A DNA stretch of 64,000 nucleotides from Anaerobacterium chartisolvens (GCF_003337415.1 NZ_QPJT01000002.1:111291-175290), one strand, 5' to 3'. Counted from the first letter of the stretch, positions 36,668 to 45,999 are shown. Numbers and translations: made by a program. The notes: generated by a model not told the origin, from the letters alone.

Positions 36668-37029
36668 ATGAAACCTCCTCGTAAATGCCTTTTTTATAGT
36701 ATTTGTATTATAGATTAAATTATTAAGGAACTTTGCTACGAAAATAGGGAACTTCAACGGTACCCAAAACTTGCTTACAATAGGACGAAAGGCATGGATG
36801 TAAATGGAGTCCATATGCCACAATTTTATCTGCTTTTGGAAGCGGAATTCACAAAAAGGTGAGCGGTCTATAAAGGCGTGGTCTAACAGGGAATACAAAT
36901 CTAAATAATTGGCGGCTGTCCTATAAGCATTGACATGAATATAAATTCATACTTATAAATATAGTTTTATGCGGCAGAATAATAATGGATTGTTGAATAA
37001 ACTATATTAAAGGAAAGAATTTAAAAAAA
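36668..37029. other. Divergent intergenic region between coat genes and kamA
   Basis: No gene is seen. It contains a hairpin around 36791-36818 (GGCATGGA / TCCATATGCC) and the kamA promoter listed separately. I do not find a convincing sporulation-sigma promoter for the coat genes by eye. Confidence 0.4.
36930..36959 (+). promoter_or_regulatory. Promoter of kamA-ablB
   Basis: TTGACA (36930-36935), 18 bases, TATAAA (36954-36959). The spacer contains the palindrome ATGAAT-ATAA-ATTCAT (36935-36950), which could be an operator for osmotic control. Confidence 0.6.
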
Positions 37030-38295
37030 ATGCGAAGAGAATACACCGACGTGCCGTTATGGAAAAATGTATTGAAAAGCCAATGGGATGACTGGAAATG
37101 GCAGGTTGCCAATAGAATAACCACAATTGAGGAACTGGAGCAAGTCGTTGTGCTGACAGAGGACGAAAAGCATGGTGTCCGGGAATGTCTGGGCAAGCTC
37201 AGGATGGCCGTTACACCGTACTATGCCACTCTTATCGATCCCAAAGACGTAAAGGATCCCATCCGCAAGCAAGCCATACCCCTCCCATTTGAAATTGAGA
37301 AATCCAAGTGTGACATGGATGACCCCCTTCACGAAGAGGTTGACTCTCCCGTCAAAGGGATCACTCATCGATATCCTGACCGGGTTCTTTTCCTGATCAC
37401 GGATCAGTGTGCCATGTACTGCCGCCACTGCACTCGGCGGAGGATGGCCGGCAGCACTGATAACGCCCTGCCGCGGAAAAGCCTGCAAAAGGCCATAGAT
37501 TATATTAAAAATACCCCGGCAATCAGGGACGTTTTGATTTCAGGGGGAGACAGCCTGCTGGTTGCAGATGCGACCATTGAGTTTATTCTCGGCAGCCTCC
37601 GCGCAATCGACCATGTGGAGGTTATCCGCTTCGGCTCCCGTACTCCTGTGGTCTTGCCACAGCGGATTACGGATGATTTATGCCGCATTATTAAAGCCTA
37701 TCATCCCGTATGGCTGAATACACATTTCAACCATCCGCATGAAATTACTCCCGAAGCCAAGGAAGCCTGTGCCAAGCTTGCCGATTCCGGCGTGCCGCTG
37801 GGAAATCAGACCGTTCTTTTGCGCGGAGTGAACGATTGCCCGTACATCATACGCAAATTGGTACAGGAATTGGTCAAAATAAGAGTCCGGCCCTACTACT
37901 TATATCAATGCGATTTATCATCGGGTATCGAACATTTCAGGACGCCCGTCAGTAAAGGCATCGAGATCATTGAATTGCTGAGAGGTCATACTTCGGGTTT
38001 TGCCGTTCCTACTTATGTCATAGATGCCCCAGGCGGTGGAGGGAAGATCCCAGTCTTTCCCCAATACCTCATTTCTCAATCAGCCGACAAGGTAATCTTA
38101 AGAAATTATGAAGGCATCATCTGTACCTACACCGAGCCTCAGGATAAATCAAGCTCGTGCTTGGACTGTGCTTTCTGTGATGAATACCTAGACCGTCCCG
38201 TCACAGGGATTGAAAAGCTTTTTATGGAAAAAAAGTTAAGTCTGGTACCACACGAAAATAACCGTTTGAGGAGACAAAAGGAATGGCGGAAATAG
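37030..38295 (+). CDS. kamA: Lysine 2,3-aminomutase
   Basis: A 421-residue radical SAM/PLP enzyme that turns L-lysine into beta-lysine. Cluster motif CAMYCRHC has cysteines at 127, 131 and 134; the PLP lysine is in DAPGGGGKIPV (about 337); DVLISGGDSLL and RFGSRTPVVLP are family text. ablB overlaps its end, which points to N-epsilon-acetyl-beta-lysine, a compatible solute, rather than lysine fermentation. The A-rich gap between the GGAAAG site and the ATG is long. Codon use looks more G+C-rich than in neighbouring genes. Confidence 0.95.
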   Translation: MRREYTDVPLWKNVLKSQWDDWKWQVANRITTIEELEQVVVLTEDEKHGVRECLGKLRMAVTPYYATLIDPKDVKDPIRKQAIPLPFEIEKSKCDMDDPLHEEVDSPVKGITHRYPDRVLFLITDQCAMYCRHCTRRRMAGSTDNALPRKSLQKAIDYIKNTPAIRDVLISGGDSLLVADATIEFILGSLRAIDHVEVIRFGSRTPVVLPQRITDDLCRIIKAYHPVWLNTHFNHPHEITPEAKEACAKLADSGVPLGNQTVLLRGVNDCPYIIRKLVQELVKIRVRPYYLYQCDLSSGIEHFRTPVSKGIEIIELLRGHTSGFAVPTYVIDAPGGGGKIPVFPQYLISQSADKVILRNYEGIICTYTEPQDKSSSCLDCAFCDEYLDRPVTGIEKLFMEKKLSLVPHENNRLRRQKEWRK

Positions 38296-39167
38296 AAAGC
38301 CCACAGTATGGATTCCCTATTGTACTGGAAGAGGAAGGCTTAGCTGCGAATGTCTATGCCGACCTGCATAATCAAAGAATCAAACTGCTTGATTATACCG
38401 GTAAGGTTGAAGGGCTGCCCGGCAAGCTGATATTGCTTTGTAAAAAGTATCGGCTGGGTAAAGTAATCTGTACTATCCCTGAAAGAAGCATAACGAATTT
38501 TCTTGATGCCGGATATTTGGAGGAAGGGATGATGGACGGCTATTTTAAAGGTGTAAAAGGCTATTGCCTTTCTTATTTTGCAGATAAAAAAAGGCTCGTC
38601 AGTAAAAATACCGACGAGGAAGACCGGATAGTTCGGAAGGCCAATGAAGTGAAAAATCAGTTTGTTTTCCGCCAGAGTTCCTTTCAGGTAAGAACAGCCC
38701 TGCCTGACGACGCTGACAGTGTGGCGAATTTGTTTAAAGAAGTCTTTAAAACCTATCCCACTCCCATGGACAATCCTGACTATATTAAAAAAGTGATGGG
38801 CGAACATGTTTTGTTTAAGGTTGCTTTGGCTGACGGCAAGCTGGTAAGCACCGCCTCTGCGGACATAGACCCTCAAATGCTTCACGCTGAAATTACGGAT
38901 TGTGCGACTTTGCCCGAATACAGAGGGCAAGGATTATTGAGCCAATTGGTATATCATCTCGAGCAGGAGCTGTCAGCAAAAGGCTTTAAAACTTTCTACA
39001 GTTTATCACGTGCCCTTTCCGGCGGAATCAATATTGTGCTGAGCAAGCATGGCTATACATATTCCGGCAGACTGGTCAACAACTGTAATATCATGGGCAC
39101 ATTCGAAGATATGAATATCTGGGTAAAAAGTATGGTTCAAATTGCATACCCAAATAAAGCCCGCTAA
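38283..39167 (+). CDS. ablB: Beta-lysine N6-acetyltransferase
   Basis: A 294-residue GNAT enzyme acetylating beta-lysine at the epsilon amino group. The C-terminal half has the acetyl-CoA loop as LPEYRGQGLLSQLVYHLEQE, with ATADIDPQMLHAEI-like and FYSLSRALSGGINIVLSKHGY segments; the N-terminal half is specific to AblB. The start overlaps kamA by 13 bases. Together the pair makes N-epsilon-acetyl-beta-lysine, an osmolyte known from methanogens and some Firmicutes. Confidence 0.93.
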   Translation: MAEIESPQYGFPIVLEEEGLAANVYADLHNQRIKLLDYTGKVEGLPGKLILLCKKYRLGKVICTIPERSITNFLDAGYLEEGMMDGYFKGVKGYCLSYFADKKRLVSKNTDEEDRIVRKANEVKNQFVFRQSSFQVRTALPDDADSVANLFKEVFKTYPTPMDNPDYIKKVMGEHVLFKVALADGKLVSTASADIDPQMLHAEITDCATLPEYRGQGLLSQLVYHLEQELSAKGFKTFYSLSRALSGGINIVLSKHGYTYSGRLVNNCNIMGTFEDMNIWVKSMVQIAYPNKAR

Positions 39168-39328
39168 AAGGCGTTCACTTTTTTTGTAATATTAAATAAA
39201 TACGGACATATATTATATTGATAAGGGACAGCACTTTTTAGCCTCATTGGCTGTAAAAATATCAAATGCATACTTTTAGCCGTGGAATTTGCAAGCCATA
39301 GGATAATAATTTAAGGGAGGTTCTAGGG

Positions 39329-40807
39329 GTGGAGAAATATAACATATATCAGCAGATAGCTGAGAGGACGCAGGGAGATATTTATATAGGTATAGTAGGC
39401 CCTGTGAGAACGGGTAAATCCACATTCATTAAAAGATTTATGGATTTGCTGGTTATACCTAATATAGAAAACGCATATCAGAAGGAGAGGGCAAAGGATG
39501 AGCTGCCTCAGAGTGCCACAGGACGTACAATAATGACAACCGAGCCTAAATTTGTGCCCAATGAGGCTGTTGAAATTACAGTTGATGAAAATGTACGGCT
39601 TAAGGTAAGGCTGGTTGACTGCGTGGGGTATCTTGTAAAGGGTGCTCTGGGATATATGGAGGATGAAAGCCCAAGAATGGTATCCACTCCGTGGTATGAC
39701 CACCAGATTCCCTTTGAGGAGGCCGCCGAGCTTGGGACAAAAAAGGTTATTACCGAGCATTCTACTATCGGATTAGTGGTGGTTACTGATGGAAGCATAA
39801 CGGATCTGGACAGGGAAGAGTATATTGAAGCGGAAAAAAGAGTTATAAATGAGCTTAAATCCATTAACAAGCCTTTTGTAATCATACTTAATTCAACAAG
39901 ACCGTCGGATGCCGAAACAATTAAACTTAGAGACGAGCTTGAGGATAAATATTCAGTACCTGTTATTAATGTGAATTGTGCGCAGCTTAGAGTAGAGGAT
40001 ATAAATTCCATAATGGAAAATATACTTTATGAATTCCCTATCGACCAGATGGGGATAAATATTCCGAGATGGATAGAGACTTTAGAGGATGAGCATTGGC
40101 TGAAGGCCGATATAATAAATGCGATAAAGGATACCTTTAAGGGCGTAGCCAAGATACGCGAGGCAAAGGATGCCATAGGAATGTTCGGAGAATATGATTT
40201 TATAAAAAGGGCTTATATAGATAGAATAAACCTTGCGGAAGGCAATATACTGGTGGACCTCAGCACCTCAGACGGGCTGTTCTACAGGGTTTTAAGTGAA
40301 ACCACGGGGCTGGAAATCGAAGGCGAGCACAGACTGGTGGGAATGATGAAGGATCTGTCGAGAATAAAAAGGGAGTATGAAAAAATTGAATATGCCCTGC
40401 ATGAGGTAAAGATTAAGGGCTATGGTATGGTTATGCCGCAGATGGAGGAGCTGTCGTTGGAGGAGCCTGAAATAGTCAAGCAGGGTGCCCGATTTGGAAT
40501 AAAGCTCAGAGCCAGCGCACCCTCTATTCACATGATCAGAGCGGATATAGAAACTGAAATAGCGCCTATTGTGGGTACAGAGAAGCAGTCCGAGGAGCTG
40601 GTCAGCTACCTTCTGAAGGAGTTTGAAAGCGATCCGGGAAAGATATGGGAGTCGAACATATTTGGAAAGTCGCTGCATGAGCTTGTAAACGAGGGGCTGC
40701 AAAACAAGCTGTTCAGAATGCCCGAGGATGCGCAGCTAAAGCTTCAGGAGACGCTGCAGAAAATAATCAATGAAGGCAGCGGCGGCTTGATATGCATAAT
40801 ATTATAA
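39329..40807 (+). CDS. spoIVA: Stage IV sporulation protein A
   Basis: The 492-residue ATPase polymerises on the forespore surface as the basement layer of the coat. Walker A GPVRTGKST (24-32), DCVGYLVKGALGYMEDESPRMV and HSTIGLVVVTDGSI are conserved; the C-terminal region ends in the hydrophobic GGLICIIL that anchors it through SpoVM. The start is GTG with GGGAGG. It is single, with a terminator after it; sigma-E control is expected but I could not place the boxes. Confidence 0.97.
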   Translation: MEKYNIYQQIAERTQGDIYIGIVGPVRTGKSTFIKRFMDLLVIPNIENAYQKERAKDELPQSATGRTIMTTEPKFVPNEAVEITVDENVRLKVRLVDCVGYLVKGALGYMEDESPRMVSTPWYDHQIPFEEAAELGTKKVITEHSTIGLVVVTDGSITDLDREEYIEAEKRVINELKSINKPFVIILNSTRPSDAETIKLRDELEDKYSVPVINVNCAQLRVEDINSIMENILYEFPIDQMGINIPRWIETLEDEHWLKADIINAIKDTFKGVAKIREAKDAIGMFGEYDFIKRAYIDRINLAEGNILVDLSTSDGLFYRVLSETTGLEIEGEHRLVGMMKDLSRIKREYEKIEYALHEVKIKGYGMVMPQMEELSLEEPEIVKQGARFGIKLRASAPSIHMIRADIETEIAPIVGTEKQSEELVSYLLKEFESDPGKIWESNIFGKSLHELVNEGLQNKLFRMPEDAQLKLQETLQKIINEGSGGLICIIL

Positions 40808-40828
40808 ATATAAATGTAAATGGATTTT

Positions 40829-40881
40829 AAAAACCCGGGAGCTTGCTATCCCGGGTTTTTGCACGTCCCCTTATGGGGACG
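40829..40881 (+). terminator. Terminator pair after spoIVA
   Basis: AAAAACCCGGGA (40829-40840) pairs with TCCCGGGTTTTT (40849-40860). A second hairpin, CGTCCCC-TTAT-GGGGACG (40864-40881), follows at once. Confidence 0.9.
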
Positions 40882-40934
40882 CTGCTCAAAGTGTTTAAGT
40901 TTATTTCCTAATATATAAGTATTAATACTATAAG

Positions 40935-40963
40935 TTGACATATATAAAGTATTTTAGTAATAT
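40935..40963 (+). promoter_or_regulatory. Promoter upstream of the 41193 glycosyltransferase
   Basis: TTGACA (40935-40940), 17 bases, TAATAT (40958-40963). The leader to the ATG would be about 225 bases; apart from a short frame near 41113 I see no gene or clear structure in it. Confidence 0.5.
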
Positions 40964-41192
40964 AATTGTTAGGCTTGTGTAGCAAAATGTAAAATTTTAT
41001 GCTGCAATGCCAATCTTGGGAAATACAGAATCAATGTCTGTATTGTTTTTTTAGCACATCAGCCAGCTTACTTAAATATCTCGGTGCTTCAGGCAGTATT
41101 TAATGGTTGTGGAGGTGGTAAGGAGTATCATACCATTGAAAGAATTAAGTCCAATAGAATAATATTCGGTATGTATATCATAAGGAGATAAC

Positions 41193-42278
41193 ATGATGAA
41201 AATTAGTTTCGTTATACCCGTTTACAACAGGAAAGACCATATCATAAATACGCTGGAGGCTCTGGGACATCAAAGGGATTGTTATAAAGGCTGCTATGAG
41301 GTAATATTGGTTGACGATGGCTCTTGCGATGATTTATACAGCAGTATAAGAGAAATCGACAGGAATTATGAGCTTAAATACTTTTATTTAAGAAGGTGTG
41401 ATGAATCCTGCATATCAAGGGCGCGGAACCATGGCTGGAGAAATGCGGCAGGAGATGTGATAGTGTTTATTGATTCTGACATTATTGTCAATGAAAATTA
41501 TTTAGAGGAAGTAAACAGATACTATAATGCGGAAGAGAATCTTTTGTTAATAGGCACCAGACTAATGCTGGATGATGAGGTTACAAGGGAGAGTGTGAGG
41601 GACAGGAGTGTATTTAAGAAATATTCCTCTGCAAGCGGAAATTCTAAAATTCTGGAAAACAGATATTCTTTGTTTGATACATACTCGTATAATGCCGCGG
41701 CATTGAAATATCCATGGCTTAAGGCATACGGCTGCAATTTTATAATACCAAAGGCGTGGCTTGAAAAAGCGGGCGGCTTTGATGAAAGCATGAGGGGGTG
41801 GGGCGCTGAAGATATAGAGCTTGCGTGCAGGTGCTATGAAGCCGGTATAAAAGTTTTTGTTAACAGCAAGCTAGAGGTTCTTCACCAGTTTCATGGAGGC
41901 AGTGATATAATTGGGGAGGACAAGTTTGCGGCATACGAGAAGAATATTCAATATTTTATTGACAGGCATCCTTGCGCTATTGATAAGCCAAGGGAATTGA
42001 TTGACGAAATATTTAAGGGAAGAGAGGATATTGATTTCAATTTATACCATGAGAAGCTTCCAACACTCGAATTAGTCGAATTCAGGGACAGAGAAAGGCT
42101 GCCGGAGCTCAAAGAGACGCTGCTGTGCCTTTCAAACGAAAAAAACAAAGAAATAATTGTAAATGATTATGTGGAGGACACTGATCTGGATATATGGATT
42201 CAGCTTTTAGGCCGTAGAAGCAGTACGCCAAAATACTATCCGTTTTCCAAACGATTGGGACGCGGTAATATTAAATAA
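41193..42278 (+). CDS. GT2 glycosyltransferase with conserved C-terminal tail
   Basis: A 361-residue transferase: ISFVIPVYNRKDHIINTLEAL, VDDGS, SRARNHGWRNAAGDVIVFIDSDIIV (DxD) and GWGAEDIELACRCYEAG. After the GT domain comes a roughly 90-residue tail, EFRDRERLPELKETL ... NDYVEDTDLDIWIQLL ... KYYPFSK, that is also present in the minus-strand GT at 46000. The two are paralogues and the tail is probably functional. AAGGAGATAAC precedes the first of two adjacent ATGs. A GH5 gene follows after 24 bases. Confidence 0.87.
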   Translation: MMKISFVIPVYNRKDHIINTLEALGHQRDCYKGCYEVILVDDGSCDDLYSSIREIDRNYELKYFYLRRCDESCISRARNHGWRNAAGDVIVFIDSDIIVNENYLEEVNRYYNAEENLLLIGTRLMLDDEVTRESVRDRSVFKKYSSASGNSKILENRYSLFDTYSYNAAALKYPWLKAYGCNFIIPKAWLEKAGGFDESMRGWGAEDIELACRCYEAGIKVFVNSKLEVLHQFHGGSDIIGEDKFAAYEKNIQYFIDRHPCAIDKPRELIDEIFKGREDIDFNLYHEKLPTLELVEFRDRERLPELKETLLCLSNEKNKEIIVNDYVEDTDLDIWIQLLGRRSSTPKYYPFSKRLGRGNIK

Positions 42279-42302
42279 GAATAATGGGGGGAAGAATATA
42301 GC

Positions 42303-43340
42303 ATGAAAACATTTGCAGGGTTTTATAAAGGGATTAATCTGGGAGGCTGGTTATCCCAAGGCTGGCATAACAAACAACATTATGACTCTTTTATAACTGA
42401 AGCCGACATAAAAAAAATATCATCATGGGGACTTGATCACGTAAGGCTTCCCGTTGATTATGAAGCGATTGAAAATGAGTCGGGGCAATATAAGGAGGAA
42501 GGGTTTAAGTACATTGACAATTGCTTTGCATGGTGCCAAAAATATCGACTTAACCTCATCATTGATTTACATAAGACAGCGGGATATATGTTCACGGATA
42601 TACTCGAAAATGGGAACAAAGCTGCCAATACATTTTTTAGCAATGAGCTGTTAAAAGAGAGATTTATTAATCTATGGGTTGAAATCTCAAAAAGGTATGG
42701 AAAATATCCCGATATGATTGCTTTTGAGCTGTTAAATGAAATGGTGGAAGCAAATAACGGCAAATCGTGGAATGCGCTTTGCGAAAAGGCAATCGGGACT
42801 ATCCGAATATATGCGCCTGATACAAAAATAATTTTGGGAGGGCCAAATTGGAATGATGCTTACTCGTTAAGACTGCTTGACAGCCCTTGCGATGAAAATA
42901 TCATTTACAATTTTCATTTTTATGAGCCTAAGCTTTTTACACATCAAAAAGCCCATTGGGTAAAGCAGATGCCTAAAGATATAACAACATATTACCCCGA
43001 TGCGGCGGAAGTATATAAAAAACATTCCGAGCGACTTGGCGACGAAGGAGCAGAAATGCTGAAAGAAACATTACAAGAGATTGGACAGGAATTTATTGAA
43101 AAGCACATTAAGGAGGCTGCTTCCATAGCGGAGGAAAGAGGCGTGGCGCTTTACTGCGGAGAATATGGAGTCATAGATCAGGCGCCGCTTGACAGTACTT
43201 TAAACTGGTATTGCGATATGCACGCCTTGTTTGAGAAATATCATATCGGCAGGGCCGCCTGGACATATAAAGAAAAAGATTTTGGCATAACCGATAAGCA
43301 CTATGCGCCAATAGTGGATAAGATAATAGAACTTTTGTAA
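42303..43340 (+). CDS. GH5-family glucanase/glycosidase, no signal peptide
   Basis: A 345-residue (beta/alpha)8 glycoside hydrolase: FYKGINLGGWL, DHVRLPVDYE, IIDLH, the acid/base Glu in FELLNEM (146) and the nucleophile in CGEYGVID (287). There is no signal peptide, dockerin or carbohydrate-binding module, unlike secreted cellulases, so it should act in the cytoplasm. It follows the GT2 gene closely. It may hydrolyse imported beta-glucosides or edit the glycan made by its neighbour. Confidence 0.88.
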   Translation: MKTFAGFYKGINLGGWLSQGWHNKQHYDSFITEADIKKISSWGLDHVRLPVDYEAIENESGQYKEEGFKYIDNCFAWCQKYRLNLIIDLHKTAGYMFTDILENGNKAANTFFSNELLKERFINLWVEISKRYGKYPDMIAFELLNEMVEANNGKSWNALCEKAIGTIRIYAPDTKIILGGPNWNDAYSLRLLDSPCDENIIYNFHFYEPKLFTHQKAHWVKQMPKDITTYYPDAAEVYKKHSERLGDEGAEMLKETLQEIGQEFIEKHIKEAASIAEERGVALYCGEYGVIDQAPLDSTLNWYCDMHALFEKYHIGRAAWTYKEKDFGITDKHYAPIVDKIIELL

Positions 43341-43376
43341 TATAAGCGCAAGCGGTACACAGTGAACAATTTGTAT

Positions 43377-43419
43377 TAATAACAGGATTAGGCCCTTTAA
43401 TGGCCTAATCCTGTTATTA
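43377..43419. terminator. Bidirectional terminator between GH5 and ybaK genes
   Basis: A perfect 18-bp repeat (43377-43394 with 43402-43419) between convergent genes, with A/T-rich ends on both strands. Confidence 0.88.
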
Positions 43420-43420
43420 G

Positions 43421-43906
43421 TTATTTAACGGAAACGATCTGGCCTTTTGTAATTTTTAATAAATCCTCTGAAGAAAGTTTGAATACAGCATGAGGAGTAC
43501 CGGCGGCAGCCCAGATGTCGATATATTCCATCAAATCCTCGTCTATAAGGGGAGACATTTCTGTGGCATGGCCCACAGGAGGAATACCTCCTATAGCGAA
43601 GCCCGTATGCTCCAGAACAAAAGCGGCATCTGCTTTTTCAATTTTTTCACCGATATATTGAGCTATCTTTTTCTCGTTTACACGGTTTTTCCCGCTTGCA
43701 ATTACACATACAGGTTTTTTGGACTCCTTGCTCCTGAATATAAGAGATTTGGCTATTTGACCCAGCTCACACCCTATAGTATTAGCTGCGTCCTGAGATG
43801 TTCTTGTAGACTCGTCAAATTCCACAACCCTTAACTCAAGACCATATTTGTTCAAAACCTCCTGAACTGTCTGGGAACTTTTTCTTAACTTATTATCACT
43901 ATTCAA
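43421..43906 (-). CDS. YbaK/EbsC-type aminoacyl-tRNA deacylase
   Basis: A 161-residue protein of the YbaK/ProX superfamily, which hydrolyses mischarged tRNAs such as Cys-tRNA(Pro). Marks: QIAKSLIF (catalytic Lys region), FAIGGIPPVGH and the closing IWAAAGTPHAVFKLSSEDLLKIT. The start is TTG, two bases after the stop of the radical SAM gene upstream, with GGAGGG inside that gene's last codons. A housekeeping editing role is likely, yet co-transcription with the radical SAM gene is notable. Confidence 0.88.
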   Translation of the reverse strand: MNSDNKLRKSSQTVQEVLNKYGLELRVVEFDESTRTSQDAANTIGCELGQIAKSLIFRSKESKKPVCVIASGKNRVNEKKIAQYIGEKIEKADAAFVLEHTGFAIGGIPPVGHATEMSPLIDEDLMEYIDIWAAAGTPHAVFKLSSEDLLKITKGQIVSVK

Positions 43907-43907
43907 A

Positions 43908-45479
43908 CTAATACCCTCCTACAGTTTTAAAATTACAATACAACATTGTGTTTAAGTTTTCAAGAACCTTTTGCTCCAGTTCCAGAGGCATTGAGCCTAC
44001 ATTGTCATACACCCTGCAGCAGTCGCAGACATGTACATTGCTGTTGGTCAAATCTTTCATTTTTACAGAGCATAGTGCCCTGCAATTTACCGTCCTGTCA
44101 TGATTTATGCTTCCTATCCAGGTAGCCAGAAGGCTTTGCTCCCTCAAATCTTCAATAATTTCGGCGCCTATACAGCGGCCGGGACATTCCTGTACCGAGC
44201 CGGGCAGCCTTATATACATTCCGTTATGTGACTGCTGACATTTCGCCGCACCGGCGTATCCGGACAAGCCTTCGTTGTTTAAGGTATCCATATCATATAT
44301 TCCCAATTGGAGAGCTTTTACATATATATCGGAATAAAAGTCTATAAGCCATTGCGTATACCTTTGCTCTCTGGTTAATACCTTCTGTGGATCATATCTT
44401 TTAATAAGAGTTTCATCATATTCAAATTGTCCTAAAAGCCATTCCAATTCACCCGATCCCTTACCGCTTACCATTGTTGGTATGGTTACAACCGGCATAT
44501 TCCGTTTTATAGCCCATTCGTACATTTCTACCGTTTCGTCGCTTACTTTTGGAGTTACTGGTGCGGCTATCAACGCCAGTCTTTTTCCGTATTGGGGATC
44601 GTTGAATTTATGCTTTATAAGCAGCTTTAGAGCACGGTTCCTTTTATAAGTATAATCTTTTACACCTCCATCTTTTCCGCAGCCGACCATTGTGTCCTGA
44701 AAATCAGGAACAAAAGAATTAGCGCCCAGTAAAATGCTGACATTGTGATATTGCGAAATTCGCTCCACCAGATCTTCGGCAGTTTCTATGCCTTTATAAT
44801 TACAATTTTTAGCTGTTTCGTCATCTCCTAATGCCGTACCTTTTGTAAAGATTGCAATAATAAGGCCTTCATTGCGGATATCATCTAAAATATTAAATAA
44901 CTGAGCATTTGAAAAGATTTCTCCTATTCCCAGAAATTTTACAGATTCCAGTCCGAAACGCTTGGCTTGTTTAAGTAAAGCCAAAGTTTCCGACCACTTC
45001 ATAAGCTTTTGGCCTTTTATTATTTTCTGTATATAAAAATCGTCTTCCTGATTAAAACAATGAGGGCATCTCTGGGTGCATGTTGTTCTGTATATACTTG
45101 CAAAATCCATTTTTAGAGCATCAATATCATAAGACCCATCCTTCTTTGTGTAATGGCCTTCATCATATCTGCTTTTTAAACTATTCATTGTGTCTATAGC
45201 ATAATCGGAAGCTATTTCAATGTCCAGCGTCCGCAGCCGTTTAATCAGGTATCTTTGATCCCCAATCTGCTGTATTTTTGAAATAAGCCCCTTTTGGCTA
45301 AGCTCCTCTATTTCTTCTTTTGTGAGTTCAACCTCTATCATGCTATTGTCTTTATCATTCCGGAAAGACCATCCATTAATATGCATATCAAAGTTTCCTG
45401 GAAACGTGCTATAGATGATAGGAATATCGAAGGATTCAAGTCTCATTTTGTGAATGTGGCTATTATGCTGGTTAATCAT
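43908..45479 (-). CDS. Large radical SAM protein, unknown substrate
   Basis: A 523-residue protein. An N-terminal region of about 125 residues without recognised domain (contains LTKEEIEELSQKGLI) precedes the radical SAM motif CTQRCPHCF (cysteines 134, 138, 141) and SVKFLGIGEIF. The C-terminal 120 residues are cysteine-rich (KCQQS, ECPGRCIG, NCRALCSVKM, VCDCCRVYD), suggesting extra Fe-S clusters or zinc. The ATG at 45479 has a perfect GGAGGAGATAAAA site; a TTG 15 bases earlier overlaps it. It shares orientation with the GT2 and BtrH-like genes upstream but is separated from them by a repeat element. Confidence 0.8.
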   Translation of the reverse strand: MINQHNSHIHKMRLESFDIPIIYSTFPGNFDMHINGWSFRNDKDNSMIEVELTKEEIEELSQKGLISKIQQIGDQRYLIKRLRTLDIEIASDYAIDTMNSLKSRYDEGHYTKKDGSYDIDALKMDFASIYRTTCTQRCPHCFNQEDDFYIQKIIKGQKLMKWSETLALLKQAKRFGLESVKFLGIGEIFSNAQLFNILDDIRNEGLIIAIFTKGTALGDDETAKNCNYKGIETAEDLVERISQYHNVSILLGANSFVPDFQDTMVGCGKDGGVKDYTYKRNRALKLLIKHKFNDPQYGKRLALIAAPVTPKVSDETVEMYEWAIKRNMPVVTIPTMVSGKGSGELEWLLGQFEYDETLIKRYDPQKVLTREQRYTQWLIDFYSDIYVKALQLGIYDMDTLNNEGLSGYAGAAKCQQSHNGMYIRLPGSVQECPGRCIGAEIIEDLREQSLLATWIGSINHDRTVNCRALCSVKMKDLTNSNVHVCDCCRVYDNVGSMPLELEQKVLENLNTMLYCNFKTVGGY

Positions 45480-45653
45480 TTTTATCTCCTCCAAGTATAA
45501 ATATATTTTTATTCCAGACTTTTTGCAGCAGTTTAAAGCTTACAAATGTTCATATTGACAACAATATATTATCATATAATATGCATAAATGTAAATATAT
45601 TACTTAAATTTAATATTATATTTACTTATCAAAATAATTAATATATATATGTA

Positions 45654-45838
45654 GCGATAAAGATTTTACAAACATAGAGGATATAATTGCTTACAGAAAT
45701 TTTTAACTACAACGAAAAGATGCCTTGCGAGGAAATGTCTCACGGGTCTGTCATCAGGCACTTTTCTTAGATGTATTCCTTACGGGTCAAAAAAATTTCT
45801 TCCATCAAGTTATATCCTCCATGTAAAATCTTTATCGC
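45654..45838 (+). repeat. Inverted-repeat element copy 5, core flipped in its flanks
   Basis: A 185-bp copy. Apical stem GAAAAG-A-TGCCT (45714-45725) with AGGCA-CTTTTC (45756-45766), a paired C-G to T-A change from copy 3. The outer flanks are exchanged relative to the other copies: TATATATGTA stands on the left and GTCCTATATAG on the right, so the core lies inverted with respect to the flanks. It fills most of the 520-base gap between the radical SAM gene and the GT2 gene. Confidence 0.93.
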
Positions 45839-45999
45839 GTCCTATATAGCGATATGTTGTAAAAATTAATATATAAGGTTACATAATCTGTATAGGATGC
45901 AATTTTTATTGTACTTTTGAAAATTTTATAGTTAATACATCCATATTATTATGCTTTAAAAGGATTTGAGGGCATACAGTTTATCATTAAGCCCCTTGC

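Noticed and set aside
36668..36898. Longer N-terminus for the small coat protein
   Set aside because: A perfect GAGGAGG site marks the ATG at 36667 and the upstream residues are not family-like.
40864..40881. Kinship of the CGTCCCC/GGGGACG hairpin with the one at 63142-63179 as a mobile repeat
   Set aside because: Only the short GGGGACGCTGCT core is shared, which fits independent terminator hairpins.
41113..41163. A short GTG-started frame (about 15 codons) before the 41193 GT2 gene, considered as a peptide precursor
   Set aside because: It is too short, its ribosome site is ambiguous, and it shows no leader-core pattern.
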